Assembly: GCA_002427755.1 (NCBI GenBank)
Contig: DIYO01000009.1
Coordinates: 995,296-1,059,295, forward strand
DNA: 64,000 nucleotides
Reading direction: 5' to 3'
Origin: Roseivirga sp. UBA6052
Lineage (GTDB): Bacteria; Bacteroidota; Bacteroidia; Cytophagales; Cyclobacteriaceae
Position 1 is the first letter of the stretch. Every line of letters begins with the position of its first letter. This document shows positions 1-9,300 of the stretch, one piece after another. The notes under the pieces were generated by a model, which ran no database searches, was not told the DNA's origin, and saw only the letters and a program-made list of their open reading frames with translations. Both the position numbers and the translations under genes were made by a program.

Positions 1-1451
1 TGGATCAGCAAGCTATAACCCCTGAAGCCGATCTTCCTAAAAAAGAAAGCCCTGAAGCCAAAGAAGAGCAAAAGGAGGCTAAGGAAGAGAAGCCGAAAAG
101 AAGAAAAAGAAAAGAAGAGCCAAAAGGTGAAGGCGGTGAAGAAAAGCCGAAAAGAAGACCAAAGCGCGAAAACGTTGCTGATGCTTCTGCAGAGCCTAAA
201 GCTGAAGAAACTTCAGAAGAAAAGTCAGAGAAATCTGAGAAAAAGGATCGACCGCAAAGAGATAAAAAAGAAGGTGGAGACGATAGAAGAGATCGCAACA
301 ACAAGCGCCAACAGTACAATCAGAACATTAAGGATTTTGATGGACTGATAGAGAACGAAGGTGTTTTAGAAATCATGCAAGATGGTTATGGATTCTTGAG
401 ATCTTCAGACTACAATTACTTAGCGAGCCCTGATGATATTTATGTGTCTCCATCTCAGATCAAGTTATTTGGTCTTAAAACAGGTGATACGGTTAAAGGT
501 CAAATCAGACCTCCAAAAGAAGGTGAAAAGTACTTTGCGCTATTGAGAGTAGAGTCAGTTAACGGTAAAACCACCGAGGAAATCAGAGATAGAGTTCCTT
601 TTGAATATCTAACGCCACTATTCCCAGATGAGCAGATTAAGCTAACGACTAAGCCAAGCTTAATGTCTACGCGTATCCTCGATATGTTCGCACCAATTGG
701 TAAAGGACAAAGGGGTATGATTGTAGCACAGCCTAAGACAGGTAAAACGGTATTATTGAAGGATGTGGCCAATGCTATTGCAGAAAACCATCCTGAATGT
801 TATTTGATTATTCTTTTAATCGATGAGCGTCCGGAAGAAGTAACTGATATGGCCAGAAGTGTGAAGGCTGAAGTTATCAGTTCAACATTCGATGAGCAGG
901 CTGACCGTCATGTAAAGGTTTCTAACATTGTATTAGAGAAGGCTAAGAGAATGGTAGAGTGCGGTCACGATGTAGTGATTTTACTTGATTCTATCACGAG
1001 ATTAGCGAGAGCTTACAATACTGTAGTACCATCTTCAGGCAAGATTCTTTCCGGTGGTGTTGATGCGAACGCGCTGCACAAGCCTAAGCGATTCTTCGGT
1101 GCTGCTAGAAATGTAGAGAACGGTGGTTCACTTTCAATCATTGCTACAGCCTTGATCGAAACGGGTTCTAAGATGGACGAGGTAATCTTTGAAGAATTTA
1201 AGGGTACAGGTAACATGGAACTTCAGTTGGATAGAAAACTATCTAACAAGCGTGTTTATCCTGCTATCGATGTGCCGTCATCGGGTACACGTAGAGAAGA
1301 TTTATTAATGACTAAGGAAGAACTTCAACGCGTATGGATCTTACGTAAATTCATGAGTGATATGAATTCAGTAGAGGCCATGGAATTCTTATTAGATAGA
1401 ATGAAGGGCACTCGAAATAACGAAGAGTTCTTAATCTCTATGAATGGATAA
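1..1451 (+). CDS. rho: Transcription termination factor Rho (5' end outside window)
   Basis: Rho is the hexameric RNA helicase that ends transcription of untranslated RNA. The frame is open from base 3 with no stop, so the gene begins before the window; the ATG at 375 lies inside it. The first 124 or so visible residues are a low-complexity Lys/Glu/Arg-rich extension, followed by an OB-fold RNA-binding part (EGVLEIMQDGYGFLR), the P-loop QPKTGKT, the Walker B region VVILLDSITRLARAYN and the RNA-contacting SGGVDANALHKPKRFFGAARN segment. The extension is typical of Bacteroidota Rho and is absent from E. coli Rho. A strong intrinsic terminator follows the stop codon. The identification is certain; the true start is not visible. 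Confidence 0.97.
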   Translation, partial: DQQAITPEADLPKKESPEAKEEQKEAKEEKPKRRKRKEEPKGEGGEEKPKRRPKRENVADASAEPKAEETSEEKSEKSEKKDRPQRDKKEGGDDRRDRNNKRQQYNQNIKDFDGLIENEGVLEIMQDGYGFLRSSDYNYLASPDDIYVSPSQIKLFGLKTGDTVKGQIRPPKEGEKYFALLRVESVNGKTTEEIRDRVPFEYLTPLFPDEQIKLTTKPSLMSTRILDMFAPIGKGQRGMIVAQPKTGKTVLLKDVANAIAENHPECYLIILLIDERPEEVTDMARSVKAEVISSTFDEQADRHVKVSNIVLEKAKRMVECGHDVVILLDSITRLARAYNTVVPSSGKILSGGVDANALHKPKRFFGAARNVENGGSLSIIATALIETGSKMDEVIFEEFKGTGNMELQLDRKLSNKRVYPAIDVPSSGTRREDLLMTKEELQRVWILRKFMSDMNSVEAMEFLLDRMKGTRNNEEFLISMNG

Positions 1452-1473
1452 AATCTATATCAAATAGATATTA

Positions 1474-1507
1474 AAAGCCTTCTCGAGAAATCGGGAAGGC
1501 TTTTTTT
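1474..1507 (+). terminator. Intrinsic terminator of rho
   Basis: A 13-pair stem (AAAGCCTTCTCGA pairing with TCGGGAAGGCTTT, one T-G wobble) with a GAAA tetraloop is followed by a run of T, 23 bases after the rho stop. It separates rho from the accessory pair that follows. Confidence 0.9.
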
Positions 1508-1569
1508 GAATGGTTTTGTATTTTCATTGAATTAAATTATTATAAAAATCAACTGATAATTTATATTAA

Positions 1570-2616
1570 ATGGCACATACAATTGATCTTGGCACATTGA
1601 TTATAGAAAAAATAATCGTTCATGATATTCCTAGACATAAAAAGAATGAAGAAGATACTGAGCCAAAGTTAAGTCAAGCAACAAGTGATCTTCCGAATGC
1701 TCTGAGATCATTTTTCAGAGAAAAAATACTATCCGCTCTAAGGAGTGATAAGTCTTTGAAGGTCTCATTCAAAATTCAGGATGACGAAGGAACTGTTCAA
1801 GAGCTAACCAAACGAATGTCAGAAAATGACGATTCATTTATCCATGACTCTCAAGAAATCGCCAGACATCTCTTTAGAATCCAAGTAGGAAATAATGCTG
1901 GAGGAATATTGCTTATTATTCAAGCTAAGGTAAATAGTTGTAGAGCAATAATCGTTATGAAACTTGAGAGAGATAGTGGTGCTCAACTCTCACTAAATCA
2001 GGAAACATCTTCTTTTGATATTGTAGAAGTACAAGACTTAATGTTGACTCAAAAGACACGGATTTTTAAAGTTGCACTATTATTCGACCGCGAAATTTTT
2101 CAAGTTGATTTTGATGGTCAAGTAACTGATTATCAAATTAATATTAAACAAAAAATGAAGGCCACATCATTTTTTATTGATGACTTCCTCGGTTGTGAGG
2201 CAAGTGCTGAACCCAAAGTATATACGCAAAGATTCTACAAACACACTAGAGATTTTATTGACCAAACTGATGATTCTGTGTTGAAGACAAAGTATATCAA
2301 TGATTTGAATTCATATGTACAGAACAATGATAAAGTGATTGTGGCAAGAAAATTTGCGGAGCAATTCTTAGAGTCTGCAGAAGAAAAAGACAGATATAAA
2401 AAATATCTGCAAACAGTCAGCTTTCCATTTGAGTCAACAATTTTGAAAGACACTCATCTAATTACTAGTCAAATACGAAAGATTTCGGTGGATTTTACTA
2501 ATGGTGTAAGTATCGTAGGAACTCAAGGCGTTCTCGATGATAATGTAACAATTGAAAAGCATGGATTGGACAGACATAAGGCCGAGATTATATCTAAAAT
2601 TAAGAATGTCAAATAA
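1570..2616 (+). CDS. NA37/YejK-type nucleoid-associated protein
   Basis: A 348-residue protein that looks like the 37 kDa nucleoid-associated family (NA37, YejK/NdpA; E. coli YejK is about 335 residues). The resemblance is strongest around residues 200-215 (FFIDDFLGCEASAEPK, compare FFMDFLGASE in YejK) and in the C-terminal strand segment ISVDFTNGVSIVG...DNVTIEKHGLDRHKAEI. Family members bind DNA, but the role is not well defined. It has no signal peptide or membrane segment. Its stop overlaps the ATG of the next gene by one base, so the two are probably translated together. Sampled lines of this pair look poorer in GC than rho (one line 25% against 38% in rho), which fits an acquired module. 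Family call moderately sure; function unknown. Confidence 0.7.
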   Translation: MAHTIDLGTLIIEKIIVHDIPRHKKNEEDTEPKLSQATSDLPNALRSFFREKILSALRSDKSLKVSFKIQDDEGTVQELTKRMSENDDSFIHDSQEIARHLFRIQVGNNAGGILLIIQAKVNSCRAIIVMKLERDSGAQLSLNQETSSFDIVEVQDLMLTQKTRIFKVALLFDREIFQVDFDGQVTDYQINIKQKMKATSFFIDDFLGCEASAEPKVYTQRFYKHTRDFIDQTDDSVLKTKYINDLNSYVQNNDKVIVARKFAEQFLESAEEKDRYKKYLQTVSFPFESTILKDTHLITSQIRKISVDFTNGVSIVGTQGVLDDNVTIEKHGLDRHKAEIISKIKNVK

Positions 2617-3590
2617 TGCTCGAAGTAGCTGACATAACTGAGAACTGGTCAAAAGAGGAGCCTAACTATAATGATTTAGGTAATTTTCTTATGACCTTTT
2701 TAAAATCCGAGATTTTTGGACTTGGTATTAAGGTTGAATTATCCTACCGTACGAAAGATCTAGTCAGTATTCTCAAAAAGATAAAGCAGAAGAGACTCGT
2801 CAAAGATTATGATCTTTCTAGCCTTAAAGATAAACTTGGCATAAGAATTATTTGTAATTATAACTCTGACCTTGATGCCATACACCATTTAATAAACAGC
2901 ATATTTGAAGTTGAAAAAGAAGAATTGAAAAAAGACGAGTTAGCGTTTGATAAACTCGGTTATACTTCAAACCATTACGACCTAAAATTCCCGAATATTT
3001 CTAAATATGATGCTGAAAGGGGTCATCTGGCTCATTTAGTATTTGAGTGTCAAGTAAGAACTGTCTCTCAGCATGCTTGGGCAAATGTTGTTCACGAACT
3101 ATCATACAAGTATGAAGGTGAGCTTGATGATAAGCTAAAACGAAGGATTTATCGACTTTCTACACTTTTTGAAATTGCGGATGATGAGTTTGAGTTGGTA
3201 AATTCCTCATTGTCTAAAGACGATAGTTTCACGCTAACGATTCTGAATTTATTGGAACCGTATTTTTACAGGATTGCCAAATCAGACTATAGCCAAAAAC
3301 TCAGTATTCTTATTATAGCTAGAATTCTCAATCATTTTACTCAGAAATACCAAAGGAGTTTAGTGGAGAGCTTAAAGGAGTTCATAGAGAGTAATTATGA
3401 AAAGTTATCATTAATCTTTAAAAACCATCGTGAGAGATTTGATTCTATACCACTATTATCACAGCCTGAGGTTTTTTTAATATGGTATTTACTAGTTCAT
3501 AAAGAATTCCAGCTCAAAGAAAATTGGGTTGAATATTCTGATATAGAAGAGCTTGATCAACTTCTGGATATTTGGGGAGTCGTCTTATAG
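2616..3590 (+). CDS. RelA/SpoT-domain nucleotide pyrophosphokinase (small alarmone synthetase-like)
   Basis: A 324-residue protein with a RelA/SpoT synthetase domain in residues 40-170. Visible motifs are the ATP loop YRTKDLVS (R45, K47), the metal-binding DKLGIRII (D72), the substrate-binding GYTSNHY (Y116, H120) and the closing motif ECQVRTVSQHAWANVVHELSYK around residues 144-165 (E144, Q146, R148). All key positions are kept, so pyrophosphate transfer to a nucleotide is plausible. There is no HD hydrolase domain and no TGS/ACT regulatory part; residues 170-324 are a helical extension of unknown role. It starts within the stop codon of the NA37-like gene. It could be a long small alarmone synthetase, or a toxic one of the toxSAS kind held in check by its partner. 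The domain is sure; the role is inference. Confidence 0.85.
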   Translation: MLEVADITENWSKEEPNYNDLGNFLMTFLKSEIFGLGIKVELSYRTKDLVSILKKIKQKRLVKDYDLSSLKDKLGIRIICNYNSDLDAIHHLINSIFEVEKEELKKDELAFDKLGYTSNHYDLKFPNISKYDAERGHLAHLVFECQVRTVSQHAWANVVHELSYKYEGELDDKLKRRIYRLSTLFEIADDEFELVNSSLSKDDSFTLTILNLLEPYFYRIAKSDYSQKLSILIIARILNHFTQKYQRSLVESLKEFIESNYEKLSLIFKNHRERFDSIPLLSQPEVFLIWYLLVHKEFQLKENWVEYSDIEELDQLLDIWGVVL

Positions 3591-3722
3591 TTTTTAATTG
3601 ATCGTATTTAAGCCCCGATTGAGTCTTAAGATTTGAGGGTTCAGTCTTTTTTGGTTTCATAAGTGTAACGAAATCAGGACTTTGAAGTCTATAAAGGACA
3701 AACCAACTCAAACCTTACACTC

Positions 3723-6125
3723 ATGGTCAAGAATTATCTCAAGATTGCGATTCGCTCTCTTCTCAAAAACAAGGTCTATGCATTCTTAAATATTTTCGGT
3801 CTAACAATCGGTATAACCTGTGCTCTGCTCATCTTTTTATATGCGCAAGATGAACTGACATACGAAGCTCAACACTCTCAAGCAGATAATATTTATAGGG
3901 TGGCTTGTGAATATTATTTGCCGAATGATGGGGGCTCGGAGAAATGGGCAACCATGTCGGCTTGGGTGCCTCAATACATGGTTAAGGATTATCCAGAAAT
4001 CTTAGAATCGGTTCGTTTTCAGCGTAATACGAATATCGTAGTGATGAAACCCAATGATATCAATCGCTACTATGAGGATATCGTTTATGCGGACAGTAAT
4101 ATTTTTCAGGTCTTCGACTATGAACTTCTAGATGGAGATATCCAAACTGCATTAAAAGAGCCTTATTCAGTAGTTGTATCTGAAGAGATTGCCAACAAGT
4201 ATTTTGGTACGACAGGTGTTATTGGAGAGACCTTGGAATTACCCGATGCCGATTATCAATTGAAGATTACAGGCATCTTAAAACCTTATCCGCAGAACAC
4301 CCACCTAAAATTTGATATACTTGTTTCCTTCGAAACCTTAAGAGCTTCTGGTAGAGTAAATCAAAGCTGGTGGAATTTCAATACACACACTTACCTGAAA
4401 GTTGCTCCTGGAGTAGATCCGGTTGAGCTTGAAGCCAAAATCAAGAGAATCTCTGCCGAATACATTTTGCAACAAGAAACAGGGTCAGGTTATCGTCAAG
4501 AATACTATTTGACACCTTTAAAAGATATTCATCTTAAATCTAATGTAAGGGCAGAATTCGAAGCGAATAGTAAAGCCTCTTATGTATATATATTCTCTTC
4601 AGTTGGGGTGTTTATACTTCTTATTGCATGTATCAATTTTATGAATTTGGCTACTGCGAGATCGGTAAGTAGAGCCAAAGAAGTTGGTGTGAGGAAAGTA
4701 GTGGGGGCTTACCGAAAGCACTTAATTGCTCAATTTTTAAGTGAGTCTATATTCATTGCATTTCTTTCCTTGATTTTGTCTATTGGTTTGGCGCTCTTGG
4801 CATTGCCACAGCTCAATTCTTTTACAGGCAAGGTTTTGACATTTAATCCACTAGAGAACATCTATCTGGGGATAGCTTTGGTTTCTATTACAATTGTTGT
4901 TGGCGTACTTTCAGGAAGCTATCCTGCTTTCGTGCTGTCTCGTTTTAAGCCCACACAAACATTAAAAGGCAGTTTCAAAACATCATCAAAAGGAATTGTG
5001 CTGAGAAAGGGACTAGTAGTACTTCAGTTCTTGATTTCTATTGTTCTTATTATTTCGACCATGATTGTCTTTAATCAGCTGGATTATATGCGAGATATGG
5101 AATTGGGATTTGAAAAGGAACGTGTGATTTTTATTCCCACAAGATATGGAGCCGGTACAACTGAAAGTTTTCAAGTTCTAAAAGATCGGCTGGAACAGTA
5201 CCCAGAGATATCCGCAGTGAGTTTATCTTCAAGAGTGCCAGGAAAAGAAATGGGCAATAATGTGGTGCGCCTAGGATGGGATCAGAGTGCTGACTGGAGT
5301 GATATGCGTTTTATTACAACAGACTATGATTTTCTAGAAGTATATGATCTTGAATTATTGGCTGGAAGATTCTTTAGTAGAGATTTTGGAACTGACTTAA
5401 ATGAGGGCTTTATCCTTAACGAATCAGGAGTAAACAGATTGGGTTTTGAAAGCGCTGAAGAGGCTATTGGCAAACAACTGGCTTGGCAAAACAGGCAGGG
5501 TAGAGTAATAGGTGTTTTGAAAGACTTCTACTTTATGTCTGTTCAAAACGAGATTGAGCCATTTATTATGCCTATGCAACAAGGGAATCCAGGTTACCTT
5601 TCAGCTAAAGTGGAAACGGCTTCTTTTGCCAATGTGATGAATCAAATAGAGTCGACCTTCAATGAAATAATGCCTAATCGCATATTTGAATACTCTTTCT
5701 TAGATCAAGATTTCGATCAGCAGTATAGAAATGAGGAAAGATTCAGTTCTGTATTCACCTTCTTTGCGGTGATCGCTATTCTAATTGCTTGTCTAGGTTT
5801 ATATGGTCTGGCTGCATTTACAGCTCAGCAAAAAGTTAAAGAAATAGGCATTCGTAAAGTTTTAGGTGCTACCGAATCAGGAGTAGTATTCTTGTTGTCT
5901 AAAGATTTTCTAAAACTGGTGATCATATCATTTGTTGTAGCGGCACCTATGGCGTATTTCCTTATGGATAACTGGTTGAAGGATTTCTCTGAGCGCGTAA
6001 ACGTTGGCGTAGGAACGTTTTTATTTGCTGCTCTGATTTCGCTGTTTATAGCCATGTTGACGGTAAGCTATCAATCCATAAAAGCGGCTATAACAAACCC
6101 CATTAAGTCTTTGAGATACGAGTAG
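3723..6125 (+). CDS. FtsX/MacB-family ABC transporter permease
   Basis: An 800-residue permease with the tandem layout common in Bacteroidota: an N-terminal membrane segment (about residues 20-41, LNIFGLTIGITCALLIFLYA), a MacB-type periplasmic domain, an FtsX block of three membrane helices (about 285-400), a second inner segment near 430-450, a second periplasmic domain, and a C-terminal FtsX block (about 670-790) ending NPIKSLRYE. Family members couple an ATPase to lipoprotein or peptide export or to mechanical signalling across the envelope. No ATP-binding subunit is encoded next to it, so it must pair with one elsewhere. It begins 132 bases after the RelA/SpoT gene and seems independent of it. 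Confidence 0.9.
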   Translation: MVKNYLKIAIRSLLKNKVYAFLNIFGLTIGITCALLIFLYAQDELTYEAQHSQADNIYRVACEYYLPNDGGSEKWATMSAWVPQYMVKDYPEILESVRFQRNTNIVVMKPNDINRYYEDIVYADSNIFQVFDYELLDGDIQTALKEPYSVVVSEEIANKYFGTTGVIGETLELPDADYQLKITGILKPYPQNTHLKFDILVSFETLRASGRVNQSWWNFNTHTYLKVAPGVDPVELEAKIKRISAEYILQQETGSGYRQEYYLTPLKDIHLKSNVRAEFEANSKASYVYIFSSVGVFILLIACINFMNLATARSVSRAKEVGVRKVVGAYRKHLIAQFLSESIFIAFLSLILSIGLALLALPQLNSFTGKVLTFNPLENIYLGIALVSITIVVGVLSGSYPAFVLSRFKPTQTLKGSFKTSSKGIVLRKGLVVLQFLISIVLIISTMIVFNQLDYMRDMELGFEKERVIFIPTRYGAGTTESFQVLKDRLEQYPEISAVSLSSRVPGKEMGNNVVRLGWDQSADWSDMRFITTDYDFLEVYDLELLAGRFFSRDFGTDLNEGFILNESGVNRLGFESAEEAIGKQLAWQNRQGRVIGVLKDFYFMSVQNEIEPFIMPMQQGNPGYLSAKVETASFANVMNQIESTFNEIMPNRIFEYSFLDQDFDQQYRNEERFSSVFTFFAVIAILIACLGLYGLAAFTAQQKVKEIGIRKVLGATESGVVFLLSKDFLKLVIISFVVAAPMAYFLMDNWLKDFSERVNVGVGTFLFAALISLFIAMLTVSYQSIKAAITNPIKSLRYE

Positions 6126-6338
6126 ATTTTAGCTAAAGCATTCTATTGTACGTTTAACACTTGTTTTTGGATTATCTATAGTTGTAAGCTAGTGTCAAAC
6201 TATTGTTAACAAATGCTACAGTTTGTGGGTTTGGTTTTACGTATATCTCTAATTTTTAATACTTTAGCGATCCTTTTGTTTAAACACCATCGGTAAGAAT
6301 TACTAGCCTGGCATCAACCACTAAGCTTAAACCCGAAG

Positions 6339-9300
6339 GTGCACCGCATTTTAGTCATAGGACTTCTTAGTCTATTGCCATTTTTTGGCGGTAGCAAGAA
6401 CGCTTTTGAGCCTACGATTCAGGTTACATCGTTAACCGTTGACAGTCGTACGCCAAGCTCGATCAATCTCAGCTGGACAGCAGGGAATGGGGCTAACACT
6501 ATAATTGTCGCCAGACAAGGAAGTGCGGTTACAGGTGGTGATCCAGTAGATAATACGGCTTACACTGCCGGAGACTTTGGTGATGGCACTGAAATAGGTA
6601 CTTCGAATTTCGTTGTTGCATCAACATCGGGAACATCCGCAACAATTACAGGCTTAGTCTCAGGAACTACATATCATTTTGCTGCGTACAGTTTTGATAC
6701 AGGCGGTAGCCCTGATCCTGATTATTTGGTGACATCTCCTGCAACCGCTAATGCTACCACAGGACAAACCTACTATAGTTACCAATCTGGGGATGCCGGT
6801 ACAGCAGGCACTTGGACAACTGATGCTTCTGGTGCTACACAAGTGAATGGAGCTGTCCCTGGAAGTTCCGATGATGTTGTTGTTCTCCTGAACCGAACTG
6901 TGACCATATCATCTAATAACTTCGATTTGAATAATGTTACAGTGAATAACCAAGGTACTTTAGCCTTGGGAACTACAACGGATCACGATTATGCTACATT
7001 ATCTGGTACTGGTCTGATTACTTCAGGAGCTACACATCCCACCGTAACTACGAACAATTTTGCTACAACCAGTGGCGGTACGTTTGAGTATGTTACTGCT
7101 GCTACGAGTTTTACAATTACAGATGCTGCTGCAACAACTTACAATAACCTTATCATTGACAATTCTTCTGTTACGGTAGGCCTTAATCTTACAGTTAACG
7201 GAACGCTTACTTTAGAGAATTCTGCCACACTCACTCTAGCTAATGATGGTACTAGTCGTGCATTTAGCTTCAATAATATTGTGGTGAATAGTGGGAATAC
7301 CATTTCCACTAATTCTACTTCAGCGACTCATACAGCCATGGTTACTGGGAATATTACCAATGAAGGGACTATTGATTTTACGGCTCAGTCATCGGCAGAG
7401 TACACATCTGCTCCTTCAGTGGGAGTAGTTGAAGTAACTTTCTCGGGTACTTCTGCTCAAACCTTATCGTGTTCAGGAAATACGGATTTCTATCGATTGA
7501 TAGTAGATAAAGGAAATGATCAGACCTCTACCTTAACAGTGAGTTCTACTTCAACTTCTAATTTTAGAATATTTGGAAGAAACGATGAAGCCAACACTTC
7601 TTCTGGAGATGATGCCAATCCTACAATCAATAAAGCGCTTTGGATAAAGAATGGTACGCTTGAATTAGGGTCGAATATTTCAATTGAATCTTTAACAGAG
7701 GGGGGTGGAGATTATTTCATTCCTCAGAATGGTGCTTTGCACATCAACGGTGCAAGTGTTACCGTAACGACTACGTCTAATGGAACCACAAATCAGTCTT
7801 TGAATCTAGTAGGTAAGCTTCAAATCACATCGGGAAGCTATAGTGGATCGAATACCGGAGGAATTACTTATGCAGGTAATGCAGAATTAGATATTGATGG
7901 TGGGTCTTTAACCATTAGTCAATTGAGAATGTCTAGTACCACTATTGGTACTGAAAATGCTCTTTCGTATAACCAATCGAGTGGTACTGTATCGGTAAAT
8001 AATGGTGGAACGAATAGCTCTTCAGAGGCTAGGTTTGACATGGAAGCAGCCAATGTTACGAGTTCAAGGAATTCATTTGCCATGTCTGGTGGTACGTTGA
8101 CTGTAAGTGACCCTAATACGGTTGCTGGCATAAGCATCATCACAAGAGACTCGGATTTTTCCGTTACTGGTGGAACTATAGTGGCAGAAGTTACGGGTGC
8201 CACAAATTTTGGAATCGCGGTAAGTGGCGCATTGAATAATTTGACCGTTCAAGAAGATGGGGATGGTTCAACCGGAGATATCAGAACGGCAGATGATGGT
8301 CCAATAACTACTACAGCATTAGACATTAATGGTGATTTAACCTTGTCTACCAATGCTGTGCTCACCATGAATAATGATGATCTGTCTGTAGGGGGTAATT
8401 TCAGTATAGGCACTGGAACTACTTTTACGCCAGGTTCCAATGCACTTACATTTGATGGCTCTGGAGCACAGGCTATTACTGTCGATGGTACTATTACTTC
8501 CGGACTCAATAATCTAACCATTGATAAAAGTGCCGAATCTTTTACGCCATCTGCTGCGCTAACCATACTGGGTGATTTGACCATTACTTCTGGTACATTT
8601 GCTGATGGTGGTTTTGCTCATCAACTTTCCGGGAACCTATCAAATAGTGCGATACATTCAGGTTCAGGTTCAATTTCACTAGTAGGAACAAGTACTCAAA
8701 GTATAGGTGGAGATGGTAACGGTGTCTTTCAGAATCTCACACTTTTCAACACTAATGGTGCGTCAGCACCTATTTCAGCTTCTGCTAATTTTACGGTAAA
8801 TGGAACGCTCACCTTTTCAAATGATAAGCTCTTTAATTTAGGTACTAACACGCTGACTTTAGGATCTTCAGCGAGTACATCAGGTGAGTCTTCTTCAAGG
8901 TATATTCAAACTAGCGGCCTCACTTCAGACGGAGGAGTTACTAGAACTTATGGAACTACAGGATCTTTCACTTGGCCTATTGGAACTTCTAATGGTTATA
9001 CACCTGCCACGATAAACGTTGCCGGTGCCAGCGGAACAGGTACAATTAATATAATCCCAGTAGAGTCTGAACATCCAAATGTAACCACTACAGGCTCTTC
9101 TTTAACCTATTATTGGCAGGTGAGTTCTTCAGGATTTTCAGGTTTATCCAGCGTTACTCATACTTACACTTATCTTGATTCTGATATAGTTGGTACGGAA
9201 ACTGATTATGTCTATGGTAGATTCAATAATTCAAATAATCAATGGACTTCCGGTGCTGCTGCAGATGTAGATGAGTCAACGAACACAATAGGCGGAACCG

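Noticed and set aside
1570..3590. Reading the pair as a classical MazF/RelE-type toxin-antitoxin
   Set aside because: Neither product is small or of a known classical toxin fold; the RelA/SpoT domain is clear, so the toxSAS idea was kept only as one option.
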